From Kineosporia mesophila (GTDB taxonomy: Bacteria; Actinomycetota; Actinomycetes; Actinomycetales; Kineosporiaceae), in NCBI RefSeq assembly GCF_021129235.1, contig NZ_JAJOMA010000028.1, positions 1 through 64,000 on the forward strand: a stretch of DNA of 64,000 nt, read 5' to 3'. Positions within the stretch are counted from its first letter, which is position 1. Each line of letters starts with the position of its first letter. The notes under the pieces are model-generated. The model worked only from the letters and a program-made list of their open reading frames with translations, did not search any database and was not told where the DNA came from. Position numbers and translations under genes: made by a program. Of the stretch, positions 1 through 10,419 are shown in pieces.

Positions 1-352
1 GGTGCGTGAGATCGCCCAATACCTCGATGTCGACGCGGATCTCGTGCTCGAAGCGCTGGAGACCGCGAGCGCCTACATCACCGTGCCGCTGCAGACCACG
101 GCCGACGACTCCGACCGCATGGGCAAGGCCTTCGACGACGCCGGGATCGAGCTGGTGGAGCAGCGCGAGACCTTGCGACCGTTGCTGGCCCGCCTGCCGG
201 TGCGGGAACGCCGCATCCTGGAGCTGCGGTTCGGCAAGGGGCTGTCCCAGTCGCAGATCGCGGCCGAGGTGGGCGTCTCGCAGATGCACGTCTCCCGGCT
301 GCTGACCAAGAGCCTCAACATCCTGCGCAGCGGGCTCACCCAGGAGTTGTGA
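1..352 (+). CDS. SigB/SigF-type alternative sigma factor, C-terminal part
   Basis: Only the last ~116 residues lie in the window; the true start is upstream and the GTG at base 2 is probably internal. The visible part holds the end of sigma region 3 (REIAQYLDVDADLVLEALE) and a complete region 4, with the helix-turn-helix LSQSQIAAEVGVSQMHVSRL that reads the -35 element. This spacing and sequence fit the general-stress and sporulation SigB/F/G family rather than ECF or housekeeping sigmas. In actinobacteria such genes usually follow an anti-sigma kinase gene (RsbW-like), which would be to the left. The 3' end overlaps the convergent downstream gene by 17 bp. Confidence 0.88.
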   Translation, partial: VREIAQYLDVDADLVLEALETASAYITVPLQTTADDSDRMGKAFDDAGIELVEQRETLRPLLARLPVRERRILELRFGKGLSQSQIAAEVGVSQMHVSRLLTKSLNILRSGLTQEL

Positions 353-1037
353 GGCGCACCAGCCCGGCCCGGGACCGGACGTGACGCTGCGGCACGATGC
401 GCGGCGTGTCGGCCCGGTGGCGCGGTACCCGGAGCGGACGGTGGCCCAGCGCGAGACGTCCCAGCACGACACCGGATCCGGTGACGGCCACGACCCCGTA
501 GACCACTGACGCGTAGACGTCACCGGCCACGCCGTAGCCGAGGAAGAGCCCGCCCTCCAGTGCCTGGACCCACCAGGACCCGGCGGCAATCCCGGAGACA
601 TCCCTACTGGTCCAGGCTTTCACAATGGCCGGGATCACGAACCAGCCGATCGAGGCTCCCACGACCAGTTCGGCCACGTGCCGTTCCGTGGTCAGGTCGA
701 CCACAGCGGTGCCGAGCAGCACCGCGGACCACACGGTCGGCAGCCACATCCGTTCCCGCGCGGCCCCGGCCTTCCAGGCGGCGTACACGGTGATCGCCGC
801 GAACGGCAGGCCGACGGCGGAGGAGGCGATCAGCCAGCCGTCCGGGATGCACAGCGCGTAGACGGTCCAGGCGAAGAAGCTGATCGCCGAGTTGAGCACC
901 GCCGGCAGGCTGACGCCGGCCGCCGTGCCACCGCGGCGCAGATGCAGGTACTGCGGAACGCTGACGGCTACCGCCAGCACCACGGTGCCGACACCGAACG
1001 TGTGCACGGCCAGCGACGAGACAACCCATTCGAGCAC
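336..1037 (-). CDS. PQ-loop / SWEET-like membrane protein
   Basis: A 233-residue polytopic protein with about six to seven hydrophobic helices. The first half carries a PQ-loop signature (VSVPQYLHLRRGGTAAGVSL). The second half repeats the same layout with IP in place of PQ (WFVIPAIVKAWTSRDVSGIA). Two PQ-loop units in one chain is the layout of small-solute carriers of the SWEET / PQ-loop superfamily, so transport of a sugar or amino acid is possible, but the substrate is unknown. I chose GTG at 1037 because GGGGGAG lies 5 nt upstream; a longer frame to 1205 would add an Arg-rich, unhydrophobic leader. The C-terminal 30 residues are basic and likely cytoplasmic. Confidence 0.72.
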   Translation of the reverse strand: MLEWVVSSLAVHTFGVGTVVLAVAVSVPQYLHLRRGGTAAGVSLPAVLNSAISFFAWTVYALCIPDGWLIASSAVGLPFAAITVYAAWKAGAARERMWLPTVWSAVLLGTAVVDLTTERHVAELVVGASIGWFVIPAIVKAWTSRDVSGIAAGSWWVQALEGGLFLGYGVAGDVYASVVYGVVAVTGSGVVLGRLALGHRPLRVPRHRADTPRIVPQRHVRSRAGLVRLTTPG

Positions 1038-1184
1038 CGAAACTCCCCCGGAACGGCCGCGCTCCCCACGCGAACGACCAGAGACTAAGGGCGACCGTCC
1101 GGCGCAGAACGTGCCCGGGACGGCGTGGCGGCTTCGGACCTTCCGGTAGTGCCTGAGCCAGAAAGGTTCTCGCCCCACAAACGA

Positions 1185-1217
1185 GGGACGCCGCCGGTCG
1201 GTCACCAGCGGCGTCCT
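1185..1217 (-). terminator. Intrinsic-type terminator after purA
   Basis: A perfect 9-bp stem (1186-1194 with 1208-1216) and a 13-nt loop lies 15 bp past the purA stop. On the minus strand it is followed by a short T-containing run, so rho-independent termination is likely but not strong. Confidence 0.6.
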
Positions 1218-1231
1218 TAGTTGTGAAGGCT

Positions 1232-3629
<2,398 letters not shown>

Positions 3630-3652
3630 CGGGGCAGTGCCGCGGTTCTGGT

Positions 3653-4090
3653 TCAGCGCTCGACCGCCCAGCTCAGCACGTTGAGCGCAGCGGCGGCCTC
3701 CGGGTCACAGTCGGCAACGAACGCGGCGATCCGGTCGCGCTCCTCGTCCTCACCGATGGCGGCGGCGGCACGGCCGAGAGCCGCGAGAGCGCGCAGGAAA
3801 CCCTGGTTCGGGACGTGCGACCACGGCACCGGGCCGTGGCCCTTCCAGCCGCCGCGACGCAGAGCGTCGAGACCCCGGTGGTAGCCGGTGCGGGCGTAGG
3901 CGTACGCCTCGACGTCGTTACCGGCCTCGAGCGCGCGCTCGGCCAGGGCGGCCCAGGGGAGGCAGTGCGACGGGGTCGCCGCGGCCACGTTCTCCAGCGG
4001 GGCGCCGGCGGCGATCGCATCGCGGGACACCGCGTCGTCCGGGAGGAGGGTGGGCGGCGGTGAGTTGAGCAGGTTCTGATGCGTGGTCAC
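3653..4090 (-). CDS. DUF3151 family protein
   Basis: A soluble 145-residue protein. The segment AYARTGYHRGLDALRRGGWK followed by GHGPVPWSHVPNQGFLRALA is the hallmark of the actinobacterial DUF3151 family, whose function is unknown. The helical repeats around LAERALEAGNDVEAYAYARTG look TPR-like. I chose GTG at 4090, giving the start VTTHQNLLNSPPPTLLP, because the upstream in-frame extension to 4282 overlaps the fba 3' end and hairpin and looks non-coding. The gene lies between fba and the flavoprotein gene on the same strand. DUF3151 next to fba is a recurring actinobacterial arrangement, which suggests a housekeeping role. Confidence 0.82.
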   Translation of the reverse strand: MTTHQNLLNSPPPTLLPDDAVSRDAIAAGAPLENVAAATPSHCLPWAALAERALEAGNDVEAYAYARTGYHRGLDALRRGGWKGHGPVPWSHVPNQGFLRALAALGRAAAAIGEDEERDRIAAFVADCDPEAAAALNVLSWAVER

Positions 4091-4139
4091 GAGGTGATTC
4101 TGCCCCAGCGTGGCGATGAGACGCTCGTCCAGGCCCGTT

Positions 4140-4176
4140 CGTGCGGTTCTTCCCCTTCGCGGGTCAGAACCGCACG
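4140..4176 (-). terminator. Hairpin after fba
   Basis: A perfect 11-bp stem (4140-4150 with 4166-4176) and a 15-nt loop lies 19 bp beyond the fba stop. No T-run follows, so it may be a weak terminator or an mRNA 3' end stabiliser. Confidence 0.45.
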
Positions 4177-4194
4177 GACCCGGGCCCGGCTGCT

Positions 4195-5217
4195 TCAGGA
4201 AATCTTCGTACCGGCGCTGCGCAGTGCCTGGCAGGCCTCGACCACGCGGGCGGCAAGGCCACCCTCGGCGGCCTTGCCCCACACCCGGGGGTCGTACATC
4301 TTCTTGTTGCCGACCTCACCGTCGATCTTGAGCACGCCGTCGTAGTTACGGAACATGTGCTCGACCACGGGCCGGGTGAAGGCGTACTGCGTGTCGGTGT
4401 CGACGTTCATCTTGACCACGCCGTAGTCGACGGCGGCCGAGATCTCTTCGGGCAGCGAGCCCGAACCGCCGTGGAACACCAGGTCGAACGGCTTCTGGCG
4501 GTCGAAGCGGGCGCCGACCGCGTCCTGGATCTCCTTGAGGATCTCCGGGCGCAGCTTGACGTTGCCCGGCTTGTACACGCCGTGCACGTTGCCGAACGTG
4601 AGAGCCGTCAGGTAGCGGCCCTTCTCACCCAGACCGAGCGCGTCGACGGTGGCCAGCGCGTCGTCCACCGTGGTGTAGAGCTTGTCGTTGATCTCGTTGG
4701 CGATGCCGTCCTCCTCACCACCGACGACACCGATCTCGACCTCGAGGACGATCCGGGCGGCGGCCGTGAGATCGATCAGCTCGGAGGCGATCTTCAGGTT
4801 CTCGTCGAGCGGCACCGCGGAGCCGTCCCACATGTGCGACTGGAACAGCGGGTTCTCACCGCGGGCGACGCGCTCGGTGCTGATGGCCAGCAGCGGGCGG
4901 ACGTAGCCGTCGAGCTTGTCCTTCGGGCAGTGGTCGGTGTGCAGCGCGATGTTGATGTCGTAGTTCTTCGCCACCTCGTGCGCGAACTGCGCCAGCGCCA
5001 CCGCACCGGTGACCATGTTCTTCACCGTGGAACCCGAGGCGTATTCGGCCCCACCGGTGGAGATCTGCACGATGCCGTCGCTTCCCGCCTCGGCGAAGCC
5101 GCGCAGCGCGGCATTCAGCGTCTGGGACGAGGTGACATTGATGGCGGGATAGGCGAAGGACCCGGCCTTGGCGCGGTCGAGCATCTCCGCGTAGACCTCA
5201 GGGGTTGCAATCGGCAT
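4195..5217 (-). CDS. fba: Class II fructose-bisphosphate aldolase
   Basis: This zinc-dependent glycolytic and gluconeogenic enzyme splits fructose 1,6-bisphosphate into glyceraldehyde 3-phosphate and dihydroxyacetone phosphate. At 340 residues it matches the usual class II type. HTDHCPKDK carries the metal-binding His and catalytic Asp, VFHGGSGSLPEE is the second metal and phosphate-binding loop, and KMNVDTDTQYAFTRP binds substrate. The ATG start at 5217 has AGGAG about 8 nt upstream. The gene is followed by DUF3151 and a flavoprotein gene on the same strand, separated by a hairpin that may uncouple them. Confidence 0.97.
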   Translation of the reverse strand: MPIATPEVYAEMLDRAKAGSFAYPAINVTSSQTLNAALRGFAEAGSDGIVQISTGGAEYASGSTVKNMVTGAVALAQFAHEVAKNYDINIALHTDHCPKDKLDGYVRPLLAISTERVARGENPLFQSHMWDGSAVPLDENLKIASELIDLTAAARIVLEVEIGVVGGEEDGIANEINDKLYTTVDDALATVDALGLGEKGRYLTALTFGNVHGVYKPGNVKLRPEILKEIQDAVGARFDRQKPFDLVFHGGSGSLPEEISAAVDYGVVKMNVDTDTQYAFTRPVVEHMFRNYDGVLKIDGEVGNKKMYDPRVWGKAAEGGLAARVVEACQALRSAGTKIS

Positions 5218-5582
5218 CAGAAAAGCTCCTGTGCGGTTCGTCGTGCGTTATCAGCGTGGTGGTCCCATCAGGGGGCCACCCACACCGGCGCACGGTCAGG
5301 AGAGGAGCCCTGCGGACCTTCATGTCGCTCTCGCTACGCCGATCCTTGCACGTGAATGGCCTCCGGGCGCGCGCTTACGTGAGGCCTTGAGCGTGCTTTC
5401 GAAGGCGCCAATCCGACTTGCACTGGCCCGTGTCAACGTTTGGCGCGTCCCGGAAAAAATTCTTCGCGGCGTGTGTCCAGCTTGTCCGGACAAGTACCGT
5501 GACCCACGAGATATTCGGGACTAAAGTGACACAAGTGGCCGCTTTGCGTGACGTGAGCCAGGCAACGAGTGATCCAGGCTAC
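5218..5582. other. 365-bp intergenic region upstream of fba
   Basis: No gene is supported here; the short open frames lack actinobacterial codon bias. It must hold the fba promoter. The clearest element is the perfect palindrome at 5481-5494. Confidence 0.7.
5481..5494. promoter_or_regulatory. Perfect 14-bp palindrome, candidate operator
   Basis: CTTGTCCGGACAAG is a perfect inverted repeat without spacer. It lies 264 bp upstream of the fba start and 89 bp past the response-regulator stop. Its size suits a dimeric repressor, but the protein is unknown. Confidence 0.4.
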
Positions 5583-6359
5583 TCACCAGCTCTGCGGGGC
5601 CTGATCCCCCGGCGACACCACACCGGTCTCGTAAGCCACGACGACCGCCTGCACCCGGTTGCGGAGACCGAGTTTCGCCAGCACCGAACTCACGTGCGAC
5701 TTCACCGTGGTCTCGCTGACCACCAGGTGACCGGCCAGGTCGGTGTTCGACAGCCCCCGGGCCATGCCCACCAGGATCTGCCGTTCGCGCTCACTCAGGG
5801 CGGCCAGTTTCGGGGCCCACAGCGTGCGGGCCGCCGCGGTGCCGGGAGTCGGGGGGGTCGGGGGTACGGACGTCGTGGGTACCGCCGGGGGCAGCGAGCG
5901 TTCCAGTTCGAGGCAGTGGGCGATGAGCGTGTTGGTCACCACCGGATCAACCAGGGAGTTGCCGCCGAACACCGTGCGCACCGCGGACACCAGAACGTCG
6001 GGACCCGCGTCCTTCAGCAGGAAACCGCTGGCCCCGGCCCGGATCGCGCCGAGCACGTACTCCTCGTCGTCGAACGTGGTGAGCACCAGCACGGCGGGCA
6101 CGGGACCGTCGCCCGCGACGATGCGGCGGGTGGCCTCGATACCGTCCAGCACCGGCATCCGGATGTCCATCAGCACCACGTCGGGCCGCACGGCAGCGAC
6201 CATCTCCAGCGCCCGGGCCCCGTCGCCGGCCTCACCGACCACGGTCAGGTCGGCCTCGTGGTCGAGGATCATCGTGAGACCGGCGCGGATCACGCCCTGG
6301 TCGTCCACGACGCCGACCCGGATGGGTCGGCTGGGCGCCGAGATGTGCGCAGTGGTCAT
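5583..6359 (-). CDS. NarL/LuxR-family response regulator
   Basis: A 258-residue two-component regulator. The receiver domain (about 13-130) has the acidic pair VVDDQ, phospho-acceptor Asp65 in VVLMDIRMPVLDG, the Thr of VLTTFDD and the Lys of FLLKDAG. A Pro-rich linker leads to a LuxR-type helix-turn-helix (LSERERQILVGMARGLSNTD, then TVKSHVSSVLAKLGLRNRVQ) at about 190-250. The sensor kinase gene lies 113 bp upstream on the same strand, so the two form a cognate pair. I start at the ATG at 6359; the ATG at 6389 is also possible, and the region upstream looks non-coding. The target genes are not evident. Confidence 0.9.
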   Translation of the reverse strand: MTTAHISAPSRPIRVGVVDDQGVIRAGLTMILDHEADLTVVGEAGDGARALEMVAAVRPDVVLMDIRMPVLDGIEATRRIVAGDGPVPAVLVLTTFDDEEYVLGAIRAGASGFLLKDAGPDVLVSAVRTVFGGNSLVDPVVTNTLIAHCLELERSLPPAVPTTSVPPTPPTPGTAAARTLWAPKLAALSERERQILVGMARGLSNTDLAGHLVVSETTVKSHVSSVLAKLGLRNRVQAVVVAYETGVVSPGDQAPQSW

Positions 6360-6472
6360 GAGATCGCGGGTTCCCTGCTCGAACGGCATCGGTCCGGCGC
6401 ACTCTCGCACGATGTCCGGGTCCGGTGCGAGACGGCCTTCGGCACGAGCTTCGGGACGGCCTTCGGGACGGC

Positions 6473-7879
6473 TCAGACCGCCGGTCGCAACGCAGCGTGC
6501 GGTTCCCCGCCGGTGTCGTTCTCCATCGAGATGCCCAGCCGGGCCCGCACCAGCCAGCCGCCCAGCGACGAGTGACCGGTCTCCAGCGTGCCTCCGCACG
6601 AGGCGGCCCGCTCGCGCATGCCGACCAGACCATGGCCGGAACCGAAGGTGGACGTGCGGCGAGTCTCCTGCGGGCCGTCCGCCACCGCGATCCCCCGGGG
6701 CGTGGTCACCGGCCGCCGCGACCAGCGGGCGACCGCGGACGCGTCGTCGGGTTTGGCGGCGGCCGGACCGCCGTCGTCGTGCACCTCGATGAGCAGGCTG
6801 TCGCCGGTCATTTGCAGCACCACCAGGGCCCGGCCGGCCCGGGCGTGCACCAGGGCGTTCGTCAGGGACTCCTGGATGATCCGCACCGCGGCGAGTTCGA
6901 CCGCCGCGGGCAGGATCGGCTGCACCGGGGGCAGGCGCAGCTCCACCGGCATGCCCACGGCCTCCATCCGGCCGGCGATCTCCGGGATCTCGGCCAGGGT
7001 GGTCTGCGGGGCCAGCGGACCGGCCGAGTCGGTGGACCGCAGCACCTTCACCACCTGGCGCATGGCGGCCAGGGTCTGCTGACCGTCCAGGGCGATCCAG
7101 CGCACGGCCTCGCGCAGCTGCTCGGGACGGGCGTCGGCGACCCGGTCGGCGGCCTGCGCCCGCAGCACGACCGCGCTGATGTGATGGGCCACCACGTCGT
7201 GCAGCTCCCGCGCGATCCGGGTGCGCTCGGCGGCGACCAGCTGATCGGCCTGGATCTCGCGCAGCCGCTCGAGCTCTTCCTGGCGGTGGCGGAGCTCCTC
7301 GTTCGCCCGCCTCTGACGGTACGACGCCCGGCCGAGCAGAACGGTGGCGATCACGGCCGCAGAAAGAATGAAAATGCGCGGGACATTAATGAATCCGACG
7401 TTCGCCGGGTCGTCGAAGAGGGCCCGGACCGCCCACTCCTGCGGGTCCGGACCGTAGAACAGCGAGTCGCGCAGCACCCCGATCTCACAGACCAGCACCG
7501 TCCACACGGTGGCCAGGGCGCCCTGGGCCGCGACCGAGTAACCGGCCAGGACGAAGGGCAGCACGTGCAGGTCGGTGTCCAGCCAGCCGCCGTAGACCTG
7601 CGGGTAGAGCAGCACCAGCGCGAACAGGGTGGCCCGGGGGAACCGGTCCCGGGTGAGCAGCACGGCCGTCATGACCGCGGACAGCCAGAGGTAACTACCG
7701 GGATTCGCCGGGTCCCAGCCGTTGTGGATCAGCCAGGGCACCCCCGCGAAGGTCGCCACGAAGAGCACGGCGGCGATGATCGCGGCAGGCAGCGGGGGCA
7801 GAACCCGGTCGTGCAGGAAGCCCCGGACCGCACTCACCCTGGCACGTTGCGTGACGTCGGTGGGTGGCTGAATGGTCAC
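6473..7879 (-). CDS. NarL-type membrane sensor histidine kinase
   Basis: A 468-residue sensor kinase partnered with the response regulator just downstream. The N-terminal third has about five transmembrane helices and no large external domain, so it probably senses within the membrane. A coiled coil (EELRHRQEELERLREIQADQ) leads to the HisKA_3 dimerisation and phosphorylation domain with His227 in RIARELHDVVAHHIS. The ATPase domain has the N box IIQESLTNALVHA, the acidic VHDDGG and the G box GHGLVGMRERAASCGG. A long insert lies between the last two. GTG at 7879 is my start; the upstream extension to 7987 is basic and unconvincing. It diverges from the FemX-like gene. Confidence 0.9.
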   Translation of the reverse strand: MTIQPPTDVTQRARVSAVRGFLHDRVLPPLPAAIIAAVLFVATFAGVPWLIHNGWDPANPGSYLWLSAVMTAVLLTRDRFPRATLFALVLLYPQVYGGWLDTDLHVLPFVLAGYSVAAQGALATVWTVLVCEIGVLRDSLFYGPDPQEWAVRALFDDPANVGFINVPRIFILSAAVIATVLLGRASYRQRRANEELRHRQEELERLREIQADQLVAAERTRIARELHDVVAHHISAVVLRAQAADRVADARPEQLREAVRWIALDGQQTLAAMRQVVKVLRSTDSAGPLAPQTTLAEIPEIAGRMEAVGMPVELRLPPVQPILPAAVELAAVRIIQESLTNALVHARAGRALVVLQMTGDSLLIEVHDDGGPAAAKPDDASAVARWSRRPVTTPRGIAVADGPQETRRTSTFGSGHGLVGMRERAASCGGTLETGHSSLGGWLVRARLGISMENDTGGEPHAALRPAV

Positions 7880-8043
7880 CCTACGACGATAAAGGCAGGA
7901 CGCGGCCGGGTTCCTCCTTCTGGAGGATGAACGAAAGGGTGACCCGCGGTCGTACTTCAGGAGGAGACAATCCCCCGAAAGCACCACGGGACCATACCGT
8001 GGCCTGATGTGGTGACCCGGCCACAGGAAGCACCCTCATACAC

Positions 8044-9234
8044 ATGCCTGGAACAGATGTCCGCTCCACCCGCTCCGGCACCGCGCTGTGGCCCGCGAAG
8101 CAGCCCGGGCTCACGGTGCGGCGGATCCCGGCCGCCGAGCACACCCGCTTCGCGCAGACCCACGCGGCGAGCATTCTGCAGACCCCGGCCTGGGGCGGCG
8201 TGAAGAAGGCGTGGCACAACGAGAGCATCGGCTGGATCGAGGACGGCGAGGTGGTCGGCGCCGCCCTCGTGCTGTACCGGCCGGTACCCGGTACCAACCG
8301 CAGCCTGGCTTACGTGCCCGAGGGCCCGACGCTCCCCTGGGACCGCGTGGTGGAGGCGCCGCGGCAGTGGCTGGACCCGTTCCAGGAGTACCTGAAGTCG
8401 CAGCACGCGTTCGCCCTGCGGATCGGCCCGACCCAGACCGTGCGCTCCTGGGGCACGGCGACCGCCAAGAACGGTCTGGCCGCCGAGGGTGTCACCCGTT
8501 TCTCCGGGCTGGAGCCCGACGAGGCCGACCCCACCGGCCTGTCGCTGATGCGGATCCTGCAGGCCACCGGCTGGGTCTCGCTGGAGAACGACTCCGGCGA
8601 GTTCACCTCCGGTCAGCCGCGCCTGGGCGTTCGGGTCGACATGCGCGACCGCACCCCCGAGCAGCTCCTGAAGAGCATGAACCAGCAGTGGCGCCGCAGC
8701 ATCAAGAAGTCGGCCGCGGCCGGGGTCACGGTACGCCAGGGCGATGTGGTCGACCTGCCGATCTTCCACGAGCTGTACGTCGAGACGGGTGAGCGTGACG
8801 GTTTCACGCCGCGCCCGGCCGACTACTTCACCACCATGTGGAAGGCGCTGAACTCCGGCCCGGAGCCGATGCTGCGCCTGTGGATCAGCGAGTACCAGGG
8901 CGAGGCCCTGTCCGCGGCGCTGACCGTGGATGTGGATCGCACCTGCTGGTACACCTACGGCGCCTCGACCTCGCGGCACCGTGAGGTGCAGGCCCCGACC
9001 GCCATGCAGTGGACCTCCATGCAGGCCGCGCTGGCCCGCGGGAACTGGGTCTACGACTTCCGGGGCATCGCCGACACCCTGGACGAGAACGACCGTCTCG
9101 CCGGTCTGCTGCGGTTCAAGCTGGGCGCCGGCGGTCACGTGGTGGAGACCGCGGGCGAGTGGGAGTTCTCCCTCTCCCCGCTCTGGCACAAGGCTTTCCA
9201 GACCTACCAGAAAGTTCAGAGGGCGCGGGCATGA
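8044..9234 (+). CDS. FemX/FemAB-type peptidyltransferase
   Basis: A 396-residue protein of the FemAB family, which uses aminoacyl-tRNA to add amino acids to peptidoglycan precursors (the interpeptide bridge). Two GNAT-like domains are seen: about 20-170, and 200-390 with the family features QWRRSIKKSAAAGVTV and the YDFRGIADTLDENDRL segment near the end that is typical of FemX proteins. It is cytoplasmic and would act on lipid-linked precursor. Its stop overlaps the next start by 4 bp (ATGA), so it is translationally coupled to an alanine-racemase-like gene, which supports a cell-wall role. The amino acid added cannot be read from sequence. Confidence 0.88.
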   Translation: MPGTDVRSTRSGTALWPAKQPGLTVRRIPAAEHTRFAQTHAASILQTPAWGGVKKAWHNESIGWIEDGEVVGAALVLYRPVPGTNRSLAYVPEGPTLPWDRVVEAPRQWLDPFQEYLKSQHAFALRIGPTQTVRSWGTATAKNGLAAEGVTRFSGLEPDEADPTGLSLMRILQATGWVSLENDSGEFTSGQPRLGVRVDMRDRTPEQLLKSMNQQWRRSIKKSAAAGVTVRQGDVVDLPIFHELYVETGERDGFTPRPADYFTTMWKALNSGPEPMLRLWISEYQGEALSAALTVDVDRTCWYTYGASTSRHREVQAPTAMQWTSMQAALARGNWVYDFRGIADTLDENDRLAGLLRFKLGAGGHVVETAGEWEFSLSPLWHKAFQTYQKVQRARA

Positions 9235-10331
9235 CTTTCACGCTGACGATCGACGAACCCCGCTGGGAGGCCAGCGTCCGGGGGGCGGCCGAGCAGTTCC
9301 CGGCGGTGGTGCCCGTGATCAAGGGCAACGGCTACGGTTTCGGGCGCGAACGGCTGGCGGAGCTGTCCACGCGGCTCGGCGTGGACACGGTGGCGGTGGG
9401 CACGGAGGCCGAGATCGCCTCGGTCCGCAAGGCTTTTCACGGCAGCATCGCGGTGCTCGGCCCAATGACCATGGCCGAGGCACTGAAGTCCTCCCGGCCG
9501 GTGGGTTCGGTGATCCGCACGGTGGCCCACGCCGACGTGCTGCGCCACCTGGCCGATCAGGGCGACCCCGGCATCCAGGTGATCCTGGAGCTGGACTCAC
9601 CGGTTCACCGGCACGGCGTGCAGCTGGCCGAACTGGCCGGGCTCACCGAACCACTGAGCCGGGTGCACCTGGCCGGTATCGCCATGCACCTGCCCAGCGG
9701 TGGTGACCGGCAGGAAGTCGTGCAGTCGGTGCACCGGGCCATCTACGAGCTGCGCACGGCCCGTGTCCCGGTCGACACGTTCTGGGTGTCGCACCTGACC
9801 GCGACCGAACTGGCCGCTCTCCGGGCCGCCGAGCCCGGCATCACCGTGCGCCCGCGCGTCGGCACCGGCCTGTGGCTGGCCGACCGCAGCACCTTCAAGG
9901 TCACCGGCACGGTGCTCGACGCCCGCACGGTACCGAACCGTGAGGCCGTGGGCTACCGGCAGCGCCGGATGCACGGCGGCACGCTGCTGGTGGTCTCGGG
10001 CGGCACCGCGCACGGCATCGGCCTGCAGGCCAGCTCCGGCCGGAGCGGCCTGAAGAACATCATGAAGAGCGTGGTGCAGGGCGCCGCGCACGGCGCCGGC
10101 TGGAGCCCCTCACCGTTCCGCTGGGCCGGGAAGAAGCTGCACTACGCCGACGTCGCGCACATGCAGGTCTCCATGCTCATCGTGCCGCCCGGGGTGAAGC
10201 CGCCCGCCGTCGGCGACCGCCTGGCCTGCGACGTCCGGATGACCGTCAGCACCTTCGACGAGGTCGAGATGAACCCGGCCCGGACCGGTGAGGCCGTCGG
10301 GCGGGGTGCCACGTTTCCCGCTGCCTCCTGA
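9231..10331 (+). CDS. Alanine racemase-like PLP protein, catalytic Tyr motif replaced
   Basis: A 366-residue fold-type III PLP protein of the alanine racemase family. The N-terminal barrel keeps the PLP lysine (Lys31 in VIKGNGYGFG; the family usually has VKANAYGHG). The C-terminal domain aligns up to VGYRQRRMHGGTLLVVSGG, but the GYADG motif that supplies the second catalytic base, Tyr, reads GGTAHG (257-262). It may therefore not be an ordinary racemase; it could be a PLP-binding partner, a one-base enzyme or a different amino-acid enzyme. Coupling by ATGA overlap to the FemX-like gene suggests it works on the amino acid used for the peptidoglycan bridge. The long frame upstream of 9231 is a shadow of that gene. 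Confidence 0.8.
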   Translation: MTFTLTIDEPRWEASVRGAAEQFPAVVPVIKGNGYGFGRERLAELSTRLGVDTVAVGTEAEIASVRKAFHGSIAVLGPMTMAEALKSSRPVGSVIRTVAHADVLRHLADQGDPGIQVILELDSPVHRHGVQLAELAGLTEPLSRVHLAGIAMHLPSGGDRQEVVQSVHRAIYELRTARVPVDTFWVSHLTATELAALRAAEPGITVRPRVGTGLWLADRSTFKVTGTVLDARTVPNREAVGYRQRRMHGGTLLVVSGGTAHGIGLQASSGRSGLKNIMKSVVQGAAHGAGWSPSPFRWAGKKLHYADVAHMQVSMLIVPPGVKPPAVGDRLACDVRMTVSTFDEVEMNPARTGEAVGRGATFPAAS

Positions 10332-10419
10332 GGGAACCTAGGGCTCCCATGGGGAGCTGATTCTTCAGCCGTCCCGCGGGTGTGCCGAGTGACATTCACA
10401 CGTCCCGTCGGGAGGGGCA

